64,000 nucleotides of DNA from Rhizoctonia solani (lineage: Eukaryota; Basidiomycota; Agaricomycetes; Cantharellales; Ceratobasidiaceae): NCBI RefSeq assembly GCF_016906535.1, contig NC_057378.1, positions 2,170,001 through 2,234,000 of the forward strand, given 5' to 3'. Of this stretch, positions 10,188 to 21,071 are shown piece after piece. A program made the translations under genes and the position numbers. Positions within the stretch are counted from its first letter, which is position 1. Every line of letters starts with the position of its first letter. The notes beneath the pieces were generated by a model that was given only the letters and a program-made list of their open reading frames with translations, was not told the DNA's origin and did not search any database.

Positions 10188-11525
10188 TCAACCACCAATG
10201 TGCCATGAATCATCAATTTCCTCAGAAATGGCCGGCACATTATGGTCATTGTAATCTTCCAACCTGTGAAGCCATCTTCCAACTTTCAATTGAGCTGATA
10301 CATCCAGGGGTTGACGACGGGCGCCATGCGCTTGGCTTTCATCCACATTGGTTAGTGGCCCCCCCATTGTAGACGTGGAATCAGTGATAGGCAATGTTTG
10401 TACCACATGCTGACTTGTAGATGGATTGTTGGTTTGTGAGGGTAACCTAGCGCTGTTTGCCCTGGCTGCCGCGTCCCTTCTTGTACTTCGGACAGATCGA
10501 GAGCTCCTAGCTTGACTACAAGCAGCATCCGAGCCAGCAGAAGGTGTAGTATTAGACGTGACCTGGTTACTAGCCATGGGCTCCGGATCGCAACACATCC
10601 AAATCTTGTAGATAAGGCGGCAAAGTCGGATACGCTTCAAAAATCCGGAGGGATCGGCTAAAGTAGAGTAAGCGTTACTTGTCTCATCTTGTAGTTCAGG
10701 ATGCCACTTAATATCCTTCTTGGCAACATTGCAGATAGCATAGAACGGGTGAATGTGAGAGCGAATGGTGGGTAAAGTAGCAAAAGGTGAGGAGTGAACG
10801 TTGTATTGATCGCCTTGCACGCGCACAAATGGGTGCAAAGTCGATAGTTGCACAAACGTGTACTCCGATATTCTTCGCAATGGGTAGTGCTAAAGATCGT
10901 CACTAGAATCCAGCAGTCGTGCGGTTGACTTGTAGATGCTTACATGAGTGAAAGGTGTGCGCGTTTTGAGGCACCATTGCAGGCCTGCATAACTCAAAAT
11001 GCTCTGTAGCTCGGACTCTGGCAGAAGAAGCGCCCATGCATCAGTGTTGAATGCCCCGTGCAGATCCAAGGCCACTACAGGTTAAGAAGTGAATCAGGAT
11101 TGAAGCGAGAGAATGATCTTGAACTTACGCCACATCATGTTTTCGGGCCCATCGAGGTCCAGGTCGTTCAGTTCAATACCCCAAGCGCGCGCCAATTGTT
11201 GTCGCTGCCAAATGATATTGAACTTCAAGATGACATCACTGAGAATGAGAGAGCTTACTTCCCCCTGCCCTGTAGCCCTACGTAAGATATGCGCACATTG
11301 CACAAGTGAGGGGTTGAGGGTGATCGCGCAGGCTTGTCCGTCGGGCGCTGCTTCCGTTACTTGCTCACGAACACGAGACGTGATGGTGTTCCTAGATAAA
11401 AAAGACTGCGTGGTAGGAAGGCTCATGGACTCGGGATTAGTGTGCTGGTAGGATGGATCCTGTTTGCTATCATCTGTGCTTTCTTCCACGAGAGCTGAAG
11501 CTAGATCCTGCAAGTCCATATGCAA
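10188..11525 (-). pseudogene. Hypothetical two-exon gene with an in-frame stop
   Basis: I do not recognise the product. Exon 1 reads from about 11525 (or the Met at 11519) to 11129. A GT-AG intron at 11075-11128 (54 bp) restores the frame into a second exon. That exon meets a TAG at 10890-10892 and then stays open in the same frame to 10188. The TAG is one C-to-T change from CAG, so the gene looks recently disabled. The C-terminal part is Ser/Thr/Arg-rich and low in complexity. It lies just outside the pogo-like transposon. Confidence 0.5.
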
Positions 11526-11712
11526 GAGGGTAGTTCACGTGTTGGTGGGTAGTGGAAGACTGTACGTTGTTGGCATTGGATATTGCGGGTAGGGGTACTG
11601 CTTATACACAGCCACGCGGCCGGCGCTGACATAACCACGTGCCCCGGATTTTTTTGGATACAACTTATTACTTGGGCGCGAGCACATGGTTGGACACCAA
11701 GGCCCTATTATA

Positions 11713-13683
11713 CAGTCGAACCCCTCAGATCCGGTCGAGATCGTTCGGCGGTTAGCACGCGTTTATTGCGAGTGAGAGGTTTCGGTCAACAGCTGCAAGC
11801 AGACGCGTTGCAGCTGCTTTTCTCAGGCAATATCAACGGTTATGAATGCATCTAACCGCCCAGCAGTTCGTGTATGCACAGTAAAAGAATGTAGATACGA
11901 GTCAGAACGTAAAAAGAGCAAGAAAAAGGAAAAAAATTGAGGAGAGACTACAGTATGAACAGCATCAACAATCTCGACATCGGTGAGCTCATGTTCGGTT
12001 GGCTGCGAGAGCGACAGCGCTTCCATCATCTGCATAAATTCGGGCTCGAGGAGGTTCGGGTGACGAGCTACTTCATTCTGTAAAGCTTCTGCCTCGACTC
12101 GTGCTGCGTTCTCGGCATCGAACGCATCATTAGCGTCAATACCAACATCGGGGGCCACAGATGGGGCAAGGCGGGCATGGCGCTAGCAATTGGCGATGGT
12201 TGTCGGTGTCACAGCGTTCCAGGCGTTTGCTGCGAGCTTCATCGCTTGCAGTTGATCAATATTATAGATCTTCTTATCGCCTGCGTTATCGCGCTCAAGA
12301 GTCAATTGAGTAAACCCATTACGATGATGTGCTTTGAAGCACCGGATAATACCCGCACCCATGGGTTGGATCCAAGCAGTAAAGTTTGGTGCCAGAAATT
12401 CAATGCGTAGATTTGAGTAATCAGACGCGGAATGGCGATGCGAAGGGGCATTATTGACCAGTAGGAGGACATGTTGGTTCTGGTGAACCATGCAAGCATT
12501 AAGGCCGAACAAAAATCTACTTAAGAGATTAATCAGTCAAAGTACAACTAACGCATTTGAGTGTACTCACTTCTGCCAAATGGATTGAACCATCCACGCT
12601 GTTGAATTCCAGAAGTAATAAAACCCTAATTTGTCCCCTTCAGAGCCTTCAAAGCATTGGGGACGGTGTGCTTGCCCAATCACGAGAGGCTCCAATTTCT
12701 CCGACCCGCTCATGTTAGCACCACGTAAGTAGGTCAGACGAATCTTATCAGCCTTAACTCCAGACGTGTGTCCTGTGGCAAGACCTTTGTTTGGGGGCAG
12801 GCAAAAGAACAAGGCTATTTCGTCAATGCTGAAGATCTCGTTGGGGTCATATGGTTCCATAATTCTGGCCAATTGCTCAACCTCTGCCTGAATAGTATCG
12901 ATGGGAGCAGATGCCGCCTCTCCGTGGAATCTTTATACGCAAAGCCCAAATCGAGTTTTGAGGCGACTTAGCCAGCCGTTAGAGAACGCAGGAACTTCAT
13001 CCTCGGGTATGTTGAACAGGCAACAAAATTCACGCACTTTCTCACAAATCAGCGCGCCAGTCAAACAGAGCTTGCTCCGTTGCTTCTGCATAACCCAGAC
13101 ATATACAGCCTCCTCAACCTGCGGGAGCTTCACTGAGGTGATCTTCTTACGATGCCCATGTATGGGGTGGATGCTAGCATACTCCTATATCTTTGATTCG
13201 TCCTTTAAGTACCCAGAAAGGGTTGACTGTGCAAAGATGGGGAAACCCATAGCACAGACACAAGTTACAACCTGTTGTTGAGTGAGTTTGTTCTTGTTCA
13301 GATGATAAAAGTCAAGGATTTTAATCTTTTGAGAGTAAGGGAGGTGTTGTTTTTTAGGAGCAGCAGGCATAGTGAGTGAATCAGAGGAGTAGACAGGGAA
13401 TGGTAGATGGTGAGAGAGGTTCCCATCCCTTCCCTACTTTTATACCCAGTATCCAGTCATAATTTTGTAGCGGAAAGGCTGTTATTATGCGCATATATTT
13501 ACTCCACATTACTGAAACCTGGGACCAATGCTCCAAGTGCTGCATAAACTGCGCATACACAGCAGTGGCTGTGTCAGACAGGGAAGCTGGTGGCGATATT
13601 TGCAATTAAAACGGGGAACAAAAAGGCAAGTGTTTCCTACTGTTTATTGTACCTGGGAGGATTGGATCTGAGGGGTTCAACTG
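11713..13683 (-). mobile_element. pogo/Tigger-type DNA transposon, inactive
   Basis: The element is bounded by inverted repeats of about 20 bp (left starts CAGTCGAACCCCTCAGATCC; right is its near-exact reverse complement). Both ends are flanked by TA, the Tc1/mariner-class target. The length is 1,971 bp. The only gene is a CENP-B-like DDE transposase on the minus strand, with three stops and at least two mutated catalytic positions. Confidence 0.9.
11950..13370 (-). pseudogene. CENP-B/Tigger-like DDE transposase, inactivated
   Basis: From the Met at 13370 the order is a psq-like N-terminal helix-turn-helix, a CENP-B-type helix-turn-helix (about 12933-13133) and a DDE_1 catalytic domain (12872-12183). 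A 54-bp GT-AG intron (12517-12570) joins two catalytic exons in frame. Stops interrupt the frame at 13185-13187 (TAG), 12933-12935 (TAA) and 12183-12185 (TAG). The last falls in the conserved N-C-W motif, where TGG became TAG. The first Asp (I-D-E-I-A-L-F) remains. The second reads V-N-N-A-P-S-H instead of V-D-N, and the third reads P-M-G-A-G-I-I instead of P-M-D. It cannot make an active enzyme. The 3' end is uncertain. Confidence 0.88.
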
Positions 13684-13987
13684 TAGTCAACTTCCAGTCT
13701 ACGCCCACTGATGGGCATTATGGAATTCAGGGGAACTCACAGCTTTTTGCTTGGCAAGATGCTTAGTCATTGGCTTCAGTTTTTATGCTAATGTGTAGGT
13801 AAGATAATGCATAACACATATAGAATAGATATTAAACAAGTGTGGACAACAATGAATTACAGAAAAATGGAGAAAAGATTTGCAATTGAATGGTATTGTT
13901 GCTTGGATGGTGCTCTGCTCCCCAAAGTTCAGAGAGAATACCAGTGTGACACCAGCAATTCCAGATACTGGAGGCTGATACCTCTTC

Positions 13988-14347
13988 TTATGCCTGCTGT
14001 GACAAATGCATTGCATTGAGCAGATGAATCTTGTACAGATTTGGAGTACCAGTGGCCTTGCAGTCAAGGACAAATCTGCTATGAAGCCAACAATAATTAG
14101 ACTTGAAATTCCTGATTATACCTGCATCCATTGGTTGAATCCATGCTGTGAGGTTTGGAGGTAAATGATAAGCCTCAATATTAGGAGTCCACATAGGATC
14201 ATGTTTATAACAGCTTGCATTGTTGCACCGCACAAGAATTTGCCAGCCCTGAGACACCATTTGGGCATTAATGCACTCAAGATATCTGTCCAAAATGAGT
14301 AAAGTATGTATCCTGGACATTGTCTGGGACAGAGTGGGGGTTGGCAC
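13988..14347 (-). pseudogene. Fragment of a second Tigger-like transposase
   Basis: A 119-residue open frame covers the second half of a DDE_1 domain (N-L-T-A-W-I-Q-P-M-D-A-G-I-I-R-N-F-K). It is related to, but clearly different from, the copy at 11950-13370. It keeps the third Asp but has C-N-N-A at the second catalytic position. No N-terminal part or terminal repeats were found, so it is a relic. Confidence 0.8.
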
Positions 14348-14452
14348 TTTTGGCCAAGTAGTTACAAGGGTAGACTGTGTAAGGCAGTGAGTAACTATAC
14401 TATGGCATCAACAAGCTAGACTACAGTAACTAGACTGTGTAGAGCAGCAATA

Positions 14453-14535
14453 TGTCATGACCCACCCCATTCTTTTCCATGAGTCCTGACCTAGTCAAGC
14501 CTCTAACACACTCATGTTGCACACCAACATGACTG
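14453..14535 (+). mobile_element. LTR family C, 5' fragment
   Basis: About 80 bp starting TGTCATGACCCACCCC match the first part of the LTR at 4416-4875 (minus strand there). The homology stops at about 14535. Confidence 0.7.
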
Positions 14536-14613
14536 TAAGTGTTAAAGGTAGGGAAAATAAGCAGTAATACAATGTACTCAAAAAGGAAAGAAAGATGCTG
14601 AATAAGGAAGTAG

Positions 14614-15195
14614 TGTTGTAGACACACTCAATACCAGGGAATTTATTCCCATTTTCTCAAATTTAAACAAAGTTAATTGGACAACATTTTTGATCATGTG
14701 ACATTGGCACTTATACATACCCTAAGCACCAAGCCATGTCCTCATCCATGCTTAAATCAGCATACATAGCCACCTCCACCCATGATGTCATCATGACATG
14801 TCAGTGACATGTATACAAGAGTAAGGCCAACTGCAGAGCAGGGTTCTTATTTGGTACAGTATTGCATATAATGTATTTGTAATTAGCCCTTCTTGTAATA
14901 TATAAGGAGGCCAACCAACCATGGTAATACCCAGGTCAATTACCTCTTGTCAAATCCCCACATTGTACAAGGACCTCAGGTCCAGTAAATACTTAGTCCC
15001 ACTAGTCTACACCACCTTAAGCAGCTTCCTGATTGTACTTAGCTAAGCTCCCCATTGCCCTTATAGGCTTGGTTGCTGTAGTATAGTTGGTTGTTGTTGT
15101 AGGTAGCACCCACACTGCCTTAAGCAGTTCTCATACTTAGATACATATGGCTGCAAGTGCCTGCTGCCTTGATGTCCTTACAGACATCTAGGACA
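14614..15195 (+). mobile_element. Solo LTR, family A
   Basis: This 582-bp LTR runs from TGTTGTAGACACAC to CATCTAGGACA with perfect AGTAG duplications (14609-14613 and 15196-15200). It has a TATATAAGG box near 14900. CpG content is low, as in copy 1. Confidence 0.94.
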
Positions 15196-16276
15196 AGTAG
15201 GATAAAAAGGGTAACTGATTAACTATAAACAGTAACAATTACACAAGGATAAGTATTAGACAAGGTCTAATAATGAGGAAGTAAGAGTATATTAAGGTAG
15301 CTAATTAACTTGCTAAAAGAATAAAGTAGTTGATATCAGGGTGATCCCTACCAATAACTAGTAATAGGTGTATTACTGTTTAGCAGGCAATGCAAGGTAC
15401 AAGCAGAGTAGTGTATAACCTAAATATCAATCTCTGGAACTCACTGTAATTCAATTGAGATTTATATAAATTTATTTCCCTGTGTCCAATGGCTGACAGG
15501 AGGGTAAGGGTGTTGTAGAAGCACCTAATACTTAGCAGTCTGCCTGGAAGTATTAGCAGGGTTGCACTCAAGCTAGTTCTAGGTTCCCTGTATAGGTTGG
15601 GACTGTTGTTATGGATATGACATTCCTCTTATAATCTGTACTTATTTTATTAATTACATGAGTAATACTAGAGTAAATAAATGAGATAAAGATGCAAACT
15701 AAGGTTTTCAAGGCCTCTCTATCCAATCGCAACCTTTGCAGAGCCTCTAAGTCTCAGGAATACCCTCAAAATGCAACATCTTTTGCATATATGCTGTTTT
15801 CTCACTCATTTAAATATGTATAAATTCAGCTGAGTAGATAAACAGTAACAAGTAATATTTCTCCTGTATGTAGTATTTATTATTCAGGATTACATCCTGC
15901 GGCTAAACACAGAAATTTTCAGGGTCCCCCTGTTGCATAGGCAAGTGCTCCAGCGCTTAATCAGTTCTTAAGCACTGATGCACTAAATGCGCCATTTCTC
16001 CACCACCCGGGCATCCTACACTACCAAATAGCTTGCGGTTAGATGCGTCTGTTCGTGCACTCCAGAACGCAGGGTCAAACACCCAAAACGGACAACATTT
16101 GGCAGAGTTATGCCCCATTTACTGTAAGTACCCAATACAGCAGTATCCTACATTTGGGACTGTTTACTCCAAGGATGAAACACTTAGCCTTGGGACATCC
16201 AAGCACCCACACAGGTAAATACTGCCTTGGGGCAAACATTGCCTTGGGGCAAATATTAGGAACTGTTGTTTGTTTA
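15196..16276. other. No gene seen; AT-rich, probably decayed repeat
   Basis: I see no coding signal and no repeat match to the families named here. Open frames are short and lack recognisable motifs. Confidence 0.5.
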
Positions 16277-17019
16277 TGTTACACCCTCTTCACATATACC
16301 ATTGGATTTGCCTGTTTTTTCTGATATTTTTAGTTTTTTTTCCAAACTTGATATCTGTTGTGCACCACTGTAATGTGGGCACACGCTAGTGGAGGCGGGT
16401 GCTTGAGGCCGTACTACTACAAGCTTATGTAATCTAACTAACTAGGCTAAACTACGGCCGCTGTAAGGCGGGCTTCTACTGGCTAACTACTGCAAAGGGG
16501 CCTGAGGCCTGGGAGGTGTGGTGAGTTAAGTAAGGAGTTAACTTCTGAAGACAACTGGGGGCCGGCTACTTAGCTGGCTGACTAATCCCTCCTCAATGAA
16601 TAGAGACAAGGTAAAATTGACTTGGGATCTCCAAGCAATTTCCCTGCTGTATATATAGACAATCAGGAGGTATGTACATGGTCCATGCGTGTGAGAAAAG
16701 AAGAGTCCGTGTGAAAAAGGAAGCGTGCTGCGGGCTGCGCAGAAGCGTAGATTTCTCCTAAGCGCCCTTGGCACGGCATCTCGGCGCGGCATCTTCAGCA
16801 TAATAAGCGCCGAGATCACGTGATCAAAAAAGTAAAGATAAAGAGTTCGTAAAAAATAGTAGAAATATCAGAAAAATCGTCCGAATTTAGTGGTATAGGT
16901 AAGGAGGTTGTAACAATATCTATTGTTTTTCAATCACGTGATCTTGGCGCTTATTATGCCAAGATGCCATGCCAAGATGCTGTGCCAAGGGTGCTTAGGA
17001 GAAATCCACGCTTCTGCAC
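16277..17019 (+). mobile_element. LTR family B, truncated outer copy
   Basis: The pieces 16277-16355 and 16921-17019 are colinear with the first about 180 bp of family B (TGTTACACCC..., ACATATACCATTGG..., GATCTTGGCGC...). A second family B LTR is inserted within it. The right side is cut by an LTR D fragment at 17020, and the remainder is not found beyond the family A element. Confidence 0.83.
16356..16915 (-). mobile_element. Solo LTR, family B, inserted in another family B LTR
   Basis: This 560-bp LTR in minus orientation is flanked by perfect ATATC duplications (16351-16355 and 16916-16920). It is CpG-rich and close in sequence to the copy at 8693, so it is among the younger ones. Confidence 0.94.
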
Positions 17020-17055
17020 TGTCACAACTAAGCTCAGACCTATGATACAAGTGGC
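17020..17055 (+). mobile_element. LTR family D, 36-bp end fragment
   Basis: TGTCACAACTAAGCTCAGACC is the family D start. It runs into the left LTR of the intact chromovirus at 17056. The rest of LTR D is not present on the other side of that element. Confidence 0.75.
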
Positions 17056-17639
17056 TGTCCTAGACGTCTGCAAGGACGTCAAGGAGGAAGGCGCTTGTGG
17101 CCGGATGTATCTAAGTAGAGAACCGCGTAAGGCGGCGGCAAGCTATCCTACGGCGACGACCAGCTATACTACGATGACCAAGGCCGTAAGGGCGATGACC
17201 AGCTATGTAACTACAGTGAAGAAGCCGCTTAAGGCGGTGTGAACTAAGTAACTAAGTGGGTTACTGGGCTTAAGGCCCTTGTACAGCAATGGGGATGCGA
17301 CAAGAGGTAATCGACCTGGGTGTTACCATGGTCGGTTGGCCTCCTTATATATTCTACAGAGTGACTAATTACAAATACATCATATCAAATATATAATCCA
17401 ATAAGAACCCCGCTCTGCAGTCGGCCTTACTCATGCATACGTGTCACTGACGTGTCATAGTGATGTCATCAGGTGGAGGTGGCTACGTATGCTGAGGTAA
17501 GCGCGGAAGGGGACGTGGCTCGGCGCTTAGCGTATGATATAAGCGCCGAGGTCACGTGATCGAAAATGTTGTCCGTTTGCTTTCGTTTAAATTCGAGAAA
17601 ATGGGAATAAATTCCCTGGTATCAAGTGTGTCTACGACA
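17056..17639 (-). mobile_element. 3' LTR of the intact chromovirus
   Basis: This 584-bp LTR directly follows the polypurine tract. The stop codon of pol (17622-17624) lies inside it. It keeps a CpG at 17312-17313, inside the 13-bp self-complementary site, which the 5' LTR has lost. Confidence 0.95.
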
Positions 17640-20600
17640 CTGCCCCCCTCTAAGGGCCTTGGCAGCGCCGAGGGCCTTCTTTCTCATTTCTTCTTCGTAT
17701 TTTTTCAAAATTTTCCCCGCATTTTTGAGGTTCTCTCGGGGCTCCCACGTGTTCTCTTCTGGTCCGTAGCCCTTCCATTTGACTCTGAAGAACCATTTTC
17801 CGTTCCTCTCTTCCATGTCCGTTATCCCTTCCACTTCGTATTCCTCTTCCCCGTCCACGGTGACTGGAGGGGGACGATTTTCAAAGGTGCGCTTTTTGTC
17901 CCTCTTGACTTTAGATAAGAGTCCCACATAGAAAACGTTATGGATCCGCATGGTTGGGGGAAGTTCCAAGCGGTAAGCCCTGTCGGAGATTTTCTCGGTT
18001 ACCTTGAAGGGGCCTAGGCGTTGTTCAGTTAGCTTTGGACTAAGGGTCTTTAGCTTCACATTCTTGGCGTCCAGCCAGGCTTCTTCCCCGATTTCGAATT
18101 CAAGTGGTTCACCTGCTTCTCCGGCTACCATGCGTGTCTTTGATTGCCGGAGTGCCGCCTCTATTTCCCGCCATTGTTCTTCCATTTGGGTTGCCAGATT
18201 ATCTGCCTCGGGGACATCCGTTGGGACGTTACTTGGAGTCAAGGAAGGTTCCCAGCCGTAAAGTGCCTTGAAGGGAGATTTGCCTGTTGAGCTGTGTACT
18301 GCGTTGTTGTAGGCAAATTCCGCCATTGGTAGCCACTTGACCCAGTCTTTCTGGTTTACCCCTGAGTACGCCCGTAAAAAGTGTTCCACCGTGGGGTTCA
18401 CGCGTTCCGTTTGCCCGTCGCTTTGAGGATGGTAGGCCAAAGAGAAGTGGGGGTCTATTCCCAGGCGTTGGTACAGCGCCTTCAGGAATTTGTTATTAAA
18501 AACCCGTCCGCGGTCTGATATTGTCTTCTCAGGCATGCCGTAACGCTTCCACACATGGCGTAGGAATAGGTCTGCTAACTCCGGGGCCTTGAGCTTCTTG
18601 GAGCACTCTACTAGGATCACGTACTTAGTAAAACTATCCACAATGACCAGGATAGAATCGCAGTTTCCGTCTTTGGGTAGGTCTACTATCATGTCGTATG
18701 ACACATGTTGCCACGGGCGTGATGGGAGTTCTAAAGGCTGAGGCGGGATCAATGCGTACTTGGGTTTCCGAATCCGTTGGCAGGTTTCACATGAGTCAAC
18801 GTGCCAGTATGTATCTGCACGGATGCCAGGCCAGTAGTAAGTTCTGGATACTAGTTCTAGAGTCCTTTGTCTGCCTGGATGGCCCGCCAACGGACTATTG
18901 TGGAAGATTTTGAGCAGATCCGTCCTCAAGGTTCCTACGTCCGGTACCACAATCCGTCCCTGATAAAACAACAGTCCAGCCTCCATTTCATAATCCTTGA
19001 ACGCGCGTTTGATGGAGGGTGGTGCCTTGGACTTGTTTTGTAAGAATTGGAGAATCTCTTCCAGGGACTCGTCCTGGTCCAGGCTTGACTCGATACGCCT
19101 TTGTAGCTCTTTTTCTGGTAGAACTAGTGCCACGTTGGCAAAGACGGGGTCGGGCAGCATTGTTTGGTCGGCAGGCGGAATATCGGCGTGGTCGGCGCGG
19201 CGGGACAGGGCATCTGGTTTGCCAGACTGCTTGCCAGGGCGATAGACTATTTGGAAATTGTAGCCAGCTAGTAAGAGGTGCCACCTTGCATGACGACGGT
19301 TGAAGGTTCGGGATTCTTTCCAGTACTCTAAGTTCCTGTGATCGGTGAATACCGTTATGGGGTGGGCCGTTCCTTCCAGGAAGATTCGCCAATATTCAAA
19401 GGAGCGGATGATCGCAAGGAGTTCCTTGTCGTGGGTGTTGTAGTTCTGTTTGGCACCTTTGAATGATTCTGACAAGAAACCTAGGGGATGTAGGCAACCA
19501 TCCTCTTGGCGTTGGCTTAGTATGGAGCCCAGTGCTGCGCCAGAGGCATCCGTCTCGAGGAAGTATGGTTTGGCAGGGTTGGCGTGGCAGAGTACCGGGG
19601 CACTAGTGATGGCATCCTTCAAGTTTTGGAAGGCTTCCTGTTCCCTAGTTTCCCATTTCCATGGCGTATCTTTCTTTACCAGGTTGTGCAGTGGCCGGGC
19701 TATGTGACTAAAATTGGCAACAAAACGGCGCAGGAAATTGGCAAAGCCTAGGAACGATTGTACTTCCTTGACTTTGGTGGGCGTGGGCCATTCTCGGACT
19801 GCCTGGATTTTGAGCTTATCCAGGCTGAATCCCTTATCCAATACAATTATTCCTAAATACTCCACTGATGTGACGTGGAATGTACACTTGGATGCCTTAC
19901 AGAACAATTGGTTCTCCATTAAGCGTCGTAGGACTTCATGGACGTGCTGGGTATGGGTTGCGTCATCCTTTGAGTAGATTAGGATATCATCAAGGTAGAT
20001 GATGACGCATACATCCAATAAATCTTTGAACAGTTCGTTCATGAAATGTTGGAAGGCCGCAGGAGCATTAGTCAAGCCAAAGGTCATAACCAGGGATTCG
20101 TATAGGCCATATTTGGTGCGGAAAGCCGTTTTCCATTTGTCACCTTCTTTAACACGGACGTTATTGTAACCCCATCTTAGGTCTAGCTTGGTGAAGACCT
20201 TGGCACTGCAAAGCTGGGCCATGAGGTCATCTGGACGGGGTAGCGGGTAAACGTTCTTCTTTGTCCGGTTGTTCAGGCGACGATAGTCTACTACGAGTTG
20301 GCGGGAACCATCCTTTTTGGGCACGAACATAACTGGGGAGCTGATTGGCGATTTACTGGGTCGGATTTTTCCAGCCTTGAGCTTGTCCCTGAGCCAGTCC
20401 TTGAGTGTGGCGGATTTGGCATCAGTCATGCTGTAAAGGGGGGAGTTCAGGGGTCCTTCTTCCGTAAGTTCGATACCAATATCGTAGTGTCTATGAGGGG
20501 GAAGTTTATTGAATTCTTCTTCCCCAAATACCTTTGCATATTGATGGTACTTGGGGGGTACTCCTTCAAGGGGTGTCTTGTCAGCTTCCTCCTCTTCCGC

Positions 20601-21071
20601 AATGGCTATGTGTTCCGGGGGCGTGTGAGGGAATGAGAGGGTGCGCGAGTTCCAATCGATTTCAGGATTATGATTCTCTAACCATTTAATTCCTAGGATG
20701 GCAGCGTGTGATCCGGTATTGCAAATCAGGAAGGTTTCCGTCATGCGTTTGCCATCAAATAGGAAGGTTAGGTGGGCCTTCTTCCAAATCTTTCCAGCCT
20801 GGGGGCTCGACCCATCGAGCATAGTAACAGTACGGGGTTGTGGGAGCTCTATTAGAGGAAGGCGGAGTAGTTCCGCTGTACGGGGGTGTAAGAAGGATGA
20901 GGTGGCGCCTGAGTCTATCAGGACTTCTAAGTGATCCGCTTGTTTCTCTGGTTTGATGAAAATAGTGAAGAGGGGGGAGATTCTATTGTGGCTATTTGAT
21001 ATATTACATATTTCCGAGACAAAACCAGAGTCCTTGGGGTCCTTGCGCGCGGCAGCAGGTACCCTTACTCT
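17622..21071 (-). CDS. pol: Pol polyprotein (protease, RT, RNase H, integrase, chromodomain)
   Basis: About 1,149 codons are open in the -1 frame after gag. The first Met is at 20822, but homology to the protease extends upstream to the frameshift site, so Pol is most likely made as a Gag-Pol fusion. Visible in order: protease L-I-D-S-G-A; RT with Y-L-D-D-I-L-I-Y; RNase H with E-T-D-A-S-G; integrase HHCC (H...H...C-E-T-C); and a DDE core (S-Y-D-M-I-V-D, I-S-D-R-G-R-V-F-N-N, Q-T-E-R-V-N). A chromodomain (F-F-R-V-K-W-K-G-Y) comes at the end. Chromodomains of this class direct integration toward histone H3K9-methylated chromatin. The stop falls inside the 3' LTR, so the polypurine tract is coding. 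Confidence 0.95.
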   Translation of the reverse strand, partial: RVRVPAAARKDPKDSGFVSEICNISNSHNRISPLFTIFIKPEKQADHLEVLIDSGATSSFLHPRTAELLRLPLIELPQPRTVTMLDGSSPQAGKIWKKAHLTFLFDGKRMTETFLICNTGSHAAILGIKWLENHNPEIDWNSRTLSFPHTPPEHIAIAEEEEADKTPLEGVPPKYHQYAKVFGEEEFNKLPPHRHYDIGIELTEEGPLNSPLYSMTDAKSATLKDWLRDKLKAGKIRPSKSPISSPVMFVPKKDGSRQLVVDYRRLNNRTKKNVYPLPRPDDLMAQLCSAKVFTKLDLRWGYNNVRVKEGDKWKTAFRTKYGLYESLVMTFGLTNAPAAFQHFMNELFKDLLDVCVIIYLDDILIYSKDDATHTQHVHEVLRRLMENQLFCKASKCTFHVTSVEYLGIIVLDKGFSLDKLKIQAVREWPTPTKVKEVQSFLGFANFLRRFVANFSHIARPLHNLVKKDTPWKWETREQEAFQNLKDAITSAPVLCHANPAKPYFLETDASGAALGSILSQRQEDGCLHPLGFLSESFKGAKQNYNTHDKELLAIIRSFEYWRIFLEGTAHPITVFTDHRNLEYWKESRTFNRRHARWHLLLAGYNFQIVYRPGKQSGKPDALSRRADHADIPPADQTMLPDPVFANVALVLPEKELQRRIESSLDQDESLEEILQFLQNKSKAPPSIKRAFKDYEMEAGLLFYQGRIVVPDVGTLRTDLLKIFHNSPLAGHPGRQRTLELVSRTYYWPGIRADTYWHVDSCETCQRIRKPKYALIPPQPLELPSRPWQHVSYDMIVDLPKDGNCDSILVIVDSFTKYVILVECSKKLKAPELADLFLRHVWKRYGMPEKTISDRGRVFNNKFLKALYQRLGIDPHFSLAYHPQSDGQTERVNPTVEHFLRAYSGVNQKDWVKWLPMAEFAYNNAVHSSTGKSPFKALYGWEPSLTPSNVPTDVPEADNLATQMEEQWREIEAALRQSKTRMVAGEAGEPLEFEIGEEAWLDAKNVKLKTLSPKLTEQRLGPFKVTEKISDRAYRLELPPTMRIHNVFYVGLLSKVKRDKKRTFENRPPPVTVDGEEEYEVEGITDMEERNGKWFFRVKWKGYGPEENTWEPRENLKNAGKILKKYEEEMRKKALGAAKALRGGQCRRHT
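17640..17652 (-). other. Polypurine tract for plus-strand priming
   Basis: The minus strand reads AGAGGGGGGCAG directly before the 3' LTR (TGTCGTAG). This is the expected position and composition for the plus-strand primer. Copy 1 has the same tract with one additional G. Confidence 0.85.
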
